Made by a program: the position numbers and the translations under genes
Assembly: GCF_035294505.1 (NCBI RefSeq)
Contig: NZ_DATGKU010000174.1
Coordinates: forward strand, 73,610-137,609
Direction: 5' to 3'
Length of the DNA: 64,000 bases
Source: Chthonomonas sp035294505
GTDB taxonomy: Bacteria; Armatimonadota; Chthonomonadetes; Chthonomonadales; Chthonomonadaceae
The notes under the pieces: model-generated
Database searches by the model: none
Told to the model about the DNA's origin: nothing
What the model saw: the letters and a program-made list of their open reading frames with translations, nothing else
Shown here: positions 61,995 to 64,000 of the stretch, in pieces
Numbering within the stretch: the stretch's first letter is position 1
Layout of the letters: every line of letters starts with the position of its first letter

Positions 61995-62828
61995 ATGGCA
62001 CTCTACCATCTTTCAAGCGTTCCCTCCACGATGGACGTGGCACGCGATCTACTTCATTCCGATCCACTTGCCTTACAGCGCTGGGACGGCGTTCTCGCCG
62101 ACGAACAGACCCAAGGACGCGGCCAACGTGGCCGCAGCTGGTTTGCCCGTGCTGGCGAGAGCCTCTGTGCCACCTTCTTCTATCCCCAAACGTTCCCAAT
62201 GCCCTCTCATCCTCATGACGAGCCTCTACAAAGAGTTGCCATGCTCTCTATATTGGCCGGGGTTGCCGTCGCCGAGTCGATCCATCGTGCCCTCCTCAAG
62301 GCGCTGGGCCTCCCGATATCCAACCGGCCGACCCCGTCTAAGCCCGATATCGGCCTCAAATGGCCCAACGATCTCCTTCTCAACCACAGAAAAACGGGGG
62401 GTATCTTGATAGAACTGGCCCAACTGCCGACAGGAGAACACATCCCTCTTATCGGTGTGGGCATAAACCTGTACATTAGGGAGTTTCCTCCGGAGCTGGC
62501 TTCACGCGCCACCTCCTTTCTCCGCGAAGGCATCCAAGGCATAACTCCCCTGTGGCTAGGGGCCCAGATAGCGATCTCTCTCAAGTTGTGGGCAGAACGT
62601 TATGCCGCCGGCGGCCCGGAGAGCGTCATGCGCCGATGGCAATACTACGACCGAACAAAAGGCACGGCCTATACGGTCTCTATCGGGGAACGGCAGGTTA
62701 GAGGCGTCGCCGTGGAGGTCGCTTCAAATGGCACCTTGCTGCTTCAGCTTGAGGATGGAACGCTCTTTCCCTGCTTTACTGCCAGCTCCGTGCAGCAAGA
62801 GGATAACAGACTCGATGCTACCGAGTAG
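61995..62828 (+). CDS. birA: Biotin-[acetyl-CoA-carboxylase] ligase, without N-terminal HTH
   Basis: A 277-residue ligase that attaches biotin to carboxylase carrier protein. GRGQRGRSWFARAGE is the biotinyl-AMP loop, IGLKWPNDLLLNHRKTGGILIE contains the catalytic lysine, and LIGVGINLYIREFPPELA follows. The SH3-like C-terminal domain (RQVRGVAVEVASNGTLLLQL) is present. The DNA-binding winged helix of bifunctional BirA is missing, so it is unlikely to be a repressor. ATG at 61995 fits the conserved start YHLSSVPSTMDVARDLL. The longer GTG-like frame encodes a terminator. Shine-Dalgarno is poor. Confidence 0.93.
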   Translation: MALYHLSSVPSTMDVARDLLHSDPLALQRWDGVLADEQTQGRGQRGRSWFARAGESLCATFFYPQTFPMPSHPHDEPLQRVAMLSILAGVAVAESIHRALLKALGLPISNRPTPSKPDIGLKWPNDLLLNHRKTGGILIELAQLPTGEHIPLIGVGINLYIREFPPELASRATSFLREGIQGITPLWLGAQIAISLKLWAERYAAGGPESVMRRWQYYDRTKGTAYTVSIGERQVRGVAVEVASNGTLLLQLEDGTLFPCFTASSVQQEDNRLDATE

Positions 62829-62899
62829 GAAATGACGACCTGTTTGGCGAACGAAAGCACATCGGAACATCACGCCTCTCATAAGGAGACCCATGCGCC

Positions 62900-63967
62900 A
62901 TGTTAAACCAAGCCCGTATCGGCATCGGCATTCTCTCTTTCGCCCACGGACATGTGAACGCCTATGCCGAGCGCATCCGTCAGTTTGATGATGCTCAACT
63001 TATCGCCTGCTGGGATAGCGATGAGTCGCGAGGGAAGCGCCAAGCAGCGCACTTTGGCATCCCCTACTCGCCGCATCTTGAGGACGTACTCAACCGCAAA
63101 GATATTGACTGCGTGATCATCGCCTCAGAAACCAACCGCCATGCCGATCTGGCCGTCGCAGCCCTCGAAGCGGGGAAAGCTGTTTTCCTACAGAAGCCAA
63201 TGGCCATCACTTTGGCAGATTGCGATCGGATTATCGCCGCGGTGGAACGGTCTGGATGCTGGTTCAGTATGGCCTTCCAAATGCGATGCGACCCTCAAAA
63301 CATCCGTATGAAGCAGCTGGTCGAGGAGGGTGCCGTTGGTCGTGTCGGAACCATTCGGCGTCGCCACTGCATCCCCGTGCTCTTTGACAAAAACTTCGTG
63401 GAAGGCCCCACCCGATGGCACATTCTGCGCGAAACCAACTTCGGCATGTTTTTTGACGACGCCACCCATGCCCTCGATTGGCTCGTCTGGATGCTAGGCA
63501 AACCTCCCGTTTCGGTCATCGCAGAAATTGATAACGTGTTAACCCATGTCGCTCCCGATGATACCGGAGTGGCCATCTACCGTTATGAGGATGGCCTGTT
63601 TGCTGAAGTTTATAACTCCAGCGTTACTCTGGCCGGAGAGAACACCACCGAGATATATGGTGACAGAGGTGTCATTATTCAGAATCATGGCGACGCTCCT
63701 TCGGCCATGATCAAGCCTCCGCATCCTATCGGGGTAAAACTCTATCAGCGCGACAAGGCCGAGTTGGGCTGGCAAGACCTCGGCCTTCCCATTCCTGCCT
63801 CTCACGGAGAGCGGATTGCCGGTGTAGCCCGCCCCTTTATTGACGCCTTCAAAAGCGGTAAACCGTTGTGCACCGCTCAAGAAGGGCGCCTCTCGGTGGA
63901 AATGTGCCTCGCCGCCTACAAAGCGGCAGAAACCGGCCAACGTGTCTTCTTCCCCTTTTCGGGTTAG
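62900..63967 (+). CDS. Gfo/Idh/MocA-family oxidoreductase
   Basis: A 355-residue protein. RIGIGILSFAHGHVNAYAER begins the Rossmann fold, although the glycine-rich loop is atypical. IIASETNRHADLAVAALEAGKAV and FLQKPMAITLADCDRII contain the catalytic EKP-type lysine region (QKP here). The C-terminal beta-sheet domain has HWIL-type RWHILRETNFGMFFDDATHALDW. Members oxidise or epimerise sugars and inositols with NAD(P). The DUF1080 protein at 39024 would be a plausible downstream partner for 3-keto sugars. Shine-Dalgarno TAAGGAGA is 11 nt upstream. Confidence 0.9.
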   Translation: MLNQARIGIGILSFAHGHVNAYAERIRQFDDAQLIACWDSDESRGKRQAAHFGIPYSPHLEDVLNRKDIDCVIIASETNRHADLAVAALEAGKAVFLQKPMAITLADCDRIIAAVERSGCWFSMAFQMRCDPQNIRMKQLVEEGAVGRVGTIRRRHCIPVLFDKNFVEGPTRWHILRETNFGMFFDDATHALDWLVWMLGKPPVSVIAEIDNVLTHVAPDDTGVAIYRYEDGLFAEVYNSSVTLAGENTTEIYGDRGVIIQNHGDAPSAMIKPPHPIGVKLYQRDKAELGWQDLGLPIPASHGERIAGVARPFIDAFKSGKPLCTAQEGRLSVEMCLAAYKAAETGQRVFFPFSG

Positions 63968-63982
63968 AAGTAGTGCTTCCCT

Positions 63983-63996
63983 ACCCCACTAGGGGT
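63983..63996. terminator. Small hairpin after the Gfo/Idh gene at the window edge
   Basis: ACCCC (63983-63987) and GGGGT (63992-63996) form a 5-bp stem with a 4-nt loop, 16 bp past the stop. The following sequence is cut off, so terminator and REP-like roles cannot be told apart. Confidence 0.4.
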
Positions 63997-64000
63997 GCAG

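Noticed and set aside
1..64000. CRISPR array, prophage, integrase or intact insertion sequence
   Set aside because: No regular direct repeats with spacers, and no transposase, integrase or phage structural gene was seen anywhere in the window.

Overview
The window looks like chromosome of a heterotrophic, polysaccharide-degrading bacterium. Six glycosidase-like genes (GH127, GH2, GH44, a GH42-like protein, a GH116-like protein and an (alpha/alpha)6 GH63-like enzyme) sit among DUF1080, phytanoyl-CoA dioxygenase, xylose-isomerase-like and Gfo/Idh genes. That mix, together with a GntR/LacI chimeric regulator, resembles Armatimonadota (Chthonomonas-like) or Planctomycetes-type genomes. The placement is an inference from gene content only. 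No rRNA, tRNA, CRISPR array, prophage or intact transposase was seen.

Layout. 1-2920: GH127 (cut by the window edge) and GH2 on the minus strand. 3195-7565: metallopeptidase-like protein, PD40 propeller protein, coaX, and a Tat-exported GH44 behind a LacI-type palindrome. 7587-13804 (minus): GH42-like protein, ASCH protein, argS, CBS-DUF1385 membrane protein. 13997-19786 (plus): MoxR, DUF58, transglutaminase, then holA behind a highly structured leader. 19822-22368 (minus): rpsT and a phosphatase-like membrane protein. 22548-28057 (plus): BadF-type sugar kinase, Hsp70-like protein, TPR/DUF4190 protein, epimerase. 28104-32811: TPR protein, GH116-like protein and a GntR/LacI regulator. 33086-39803 (plus): alcohol dehydrogenase, DUF2252, serC, M20 peptidase, PhyH dioxygenase, DUF1080. 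39896-43979 (minus): GAF histidine kinase, hemB, and a fused cobA-hemD. 44137-46696: GloVer-repeat protein with a base-composition flip, HD protein. 46699-53463 (minus): GH63-like glycosidase, M61 peptidase, PD40 lipoprotein, xylose-isomerase-like protein. 53794-63967 (plus): NfeD, flotillin, two metal-transport proteins, a KimA-like transporter with a STAS-USP partner, nadC, birA, Gfo/Idh.

The most unusual signal is in the leaders rather than the proteins. holA and nadC share a near-identical arrangement: a perfect AAAGGAGG, a two-tier stem-loop, exactly 9 nt, then ATG. Both stems are preserved by compensatory changes. The motif resembles the right end (omega-RNA 3' end) of IS200/IS605-TnpB elements, but no tnpB is present. 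The leader in front of the metal-transport pair and the one in front of birA also contain mutually exclusive helices. These are read by eye and need folding and covariance tests.
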